Source: Longimicrobium sp. (GTDB taxonomy: Bacteria > Gemmatimonadota > Gemmatimonadetes > Longimicrobiales > Longimicrobiaceae). From it: a stretch of DNA of 13,694 nt. This document shows, piece after piece, positions 12,775-13,694 of this stretch; the first letter of the stretch is position 1; each line of letters opens with the position of its first letter. The translations under genes and the position numbers were made by a program. The notes under the pieces are model-generated. The model saw nothing but the letters and a program-made list of their open reading frames with translations, made no database searches and was not told the DNA's origin. The stretch is from contig JAUJMI010000045.1 in the NCBI GenBank assembly GCA_030446945.1, positions 1 to 13,694 on the forward strand, written 5' to 3'.

Positions 12775-13694
12775 ATGCGCACACCCGCACACTTCACCCG
12801 CGCCGCGCTCCTCGCGCTGGCCCTCCCCTGCGCCCCCGCCGCCGCGCAGCAAACGCCGCTGCACGGGATGGACGAGTACGTCGAGTCAGCGATGCGCGAG
12901 TGGAAGGTGCCGGGGCTCGCCCTCGCCATCGTCAAGGACGACTCGGTGGTGTACGCGCGCGGCTTCGGCACCACGCGGCTGGGCGGCGGCGCGCCGGTGG
13001 ACGCCAACACGCTCTTCGCCAGCGCATCCACCACCAAGGCGTTCACCACGACGGCGCTGGCGATGCTGGTGGACGAAGGGAAGCTGCGCTGGGACGATCC
13101 CGTCACGAAGCACCTCCCGGCCTTTCGGCTCCGCGACCCGCACACCACCGGCGAGCTCACGGTGCGCGACCTGGTGACGCACCGCAGCGGGCTCGCCGCC
13201 CTGGACGACCTCTGGTACGCATCCGGCGCCTCCACCGCGGAGATCCTGCGCCGCCTGCGCTTCCAGGCCCCAGCCTTCTCGCTCCGCTCCCGGTACGCCT
13301 ACAACAACAACGCCTACGCCGTGGCGGGCGAGGTGATCCGCGCCGCGAGCGGGGTGCCGTGGGACGAGTTCGTGCGCGCGCGTGTCCTGGCGCCCCTCGG
13401 GATGCGCGCGACGCTCACCGGAACCGCGGGGCTCGACCGGCGCCCGAACCGCGCCGAGCCGCACGTCATCGTCGAGGGCGTCCTGCGGCCGGTGGCGTAC
13501 CGGGACCTGGACAACATCGGGCCGGCGGGCTCCATGAACTCCAGCGTGGCCGAGATGACGCGCTGGCTCCGCTTCCATCTGGACAGCGGGCGCGTCGGCG
13601 GACGGCGCCTGGTGAGCGACTCGTCTTACCGCGAGATCTTTTCGCCGCAGACGGTCATCCCCGTGGCGTCGCGCTACCCGGCACAGCGGCTGGC
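12775..13694 (+). CDS. Secreted serine hydrolase, class C beta-lactamase fold (3' end outside window)
   Basis: The first 306 residues are present, from ATG 12775. A Sec signal peptide (1-24, cleavage AAA|QQ) precedes the domain. The SxxK motif is SASTTKAFTT with nucleophile Ser85 and Lys88; THRSGL (135-140) is the usual conserved loop; the YxN motif is Tyr176-Asn177-Asn178 in YAYNNNAYAVAG. IGPAGSMNSSVAEMTRW (248-264) is the segment typical of this family after the active site. The third motif (KTG/HxG) would lie beyond the window. Relatives act on D-amino-acid peptides, esters or beta-lactams, and the substrate cannot be told here. Related genes often carry C-terminal DUF3471-like domains, which cannot be checked. 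It lies 162 bp after the M28 peptidase on the same strand and could share its transcript. Confidence 0.9.
   Translation, partial: MRTPAHFTRAALLALALPCAPAAAQQTPLHGMDEYVESAMREWKVPGLALAIVKDDSVVYARGFGTTRLGGGAPVDANTLFASASTTKAFTTTALAMLVDEGKLRWDDPVTKHLPAFRLRDPHTTGELTVRDLVTHRSGLAALDDLWYASGASTAEILRRLRFQAPAFSLRSRYAYNNNAYAVAGEVIRAASGVPWDEFVRARVLAPLGMRATLTGTAGLDRRPNRAEPHVIVEGVLRPVAYRDLDNIGPAGSMNSSVAEMTRWLRFHLDSGRVGGRRLVSDSSYREIFSPQTVIPVASRYPAQRL

Overview
The window looks like chromosomal DNA from a very GC-rich, diderm, environmental bacterium. The gene mix suggests Gemmatimonadota (Longimicrobium-like), or less likely Acidobacteriota. That mix is an outer-membrane TonB-dependent receptor, a transmembrane PknB-type kinase, a DUF5715-like lipoprotein, a fragment of an ADOP-type FtsX permease, two M28 peptidase genes and a class C beta-lactamase-fold serine hydrolase. 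The assignment rests on gene content and codon use only.

Layout. (1) 1-303 (+): the end of a class I methyltransferase, then a strong nested-hairpin terminator at 424-478. (2) 633-2996 (-): a Ser/Thr kinase with one membrane span and an extracytoplasmic C-terminus, preceded on the same strand by a lipoprotein with M15-like zinc-peptidase motifs. Two tandem hairpins lie between them. (3) 3242-5736 (-): a complete iron-uptake transcription unit, with a sigma70-like promoter, a Fur-box-like dyad over the expected start of transcription, a siderophore receptor with an STN domain, and a terminator built from 8-bp tandem repeats. (4) 5818-7067 (-): a run of gene remains. In transcription order these are a frameshifted Xre/MbcA/ParS-type antitoxin end, the first codons of a RES-type toxin, a frameshifted membrane-protein fragment, and an open chimeric frame joining a PqqD/RRE-like N-terminus to the C-terminus of an FtsX/ADOP permease. 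A perfect-stem hairpin ends the block. (5) 7122-7553 (+): a small orphan lipoprotein. (6) 7642-9396 (-): intact argS, the one clear housekeeping gene. (7) 9558-10590 (+): a decayed carboxypeptidase Q-like M28 gene. (8) 10862-12612 (+): a consensus -35 and a perfect 36-bp palindrome upstream of an intact secreted M28 lipoprotein peptidase. (9) 12775-13694 (+): the start of a secreted serine beta-lactamase-like hydrolase, cut by the window end.

Function. The only locus whose control can be read directly is the siderophore receptor, which should be repressed by iron-loaded Fur. The M28 peptidase is probably controlled by an unidentified dimeric repressor at the palindrome. The other genes look independently expressed. 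I found no single convincing new multi-gene system. The items most worth following up are the palindromic operator, the in-frame chimera in the remnant block, and the lost RRE-like plus membrane-protein gene pair, whose GTGA overlap implies it was once an operon. I saw no tRNA, rRNA, CRISPR array or intact transposase.
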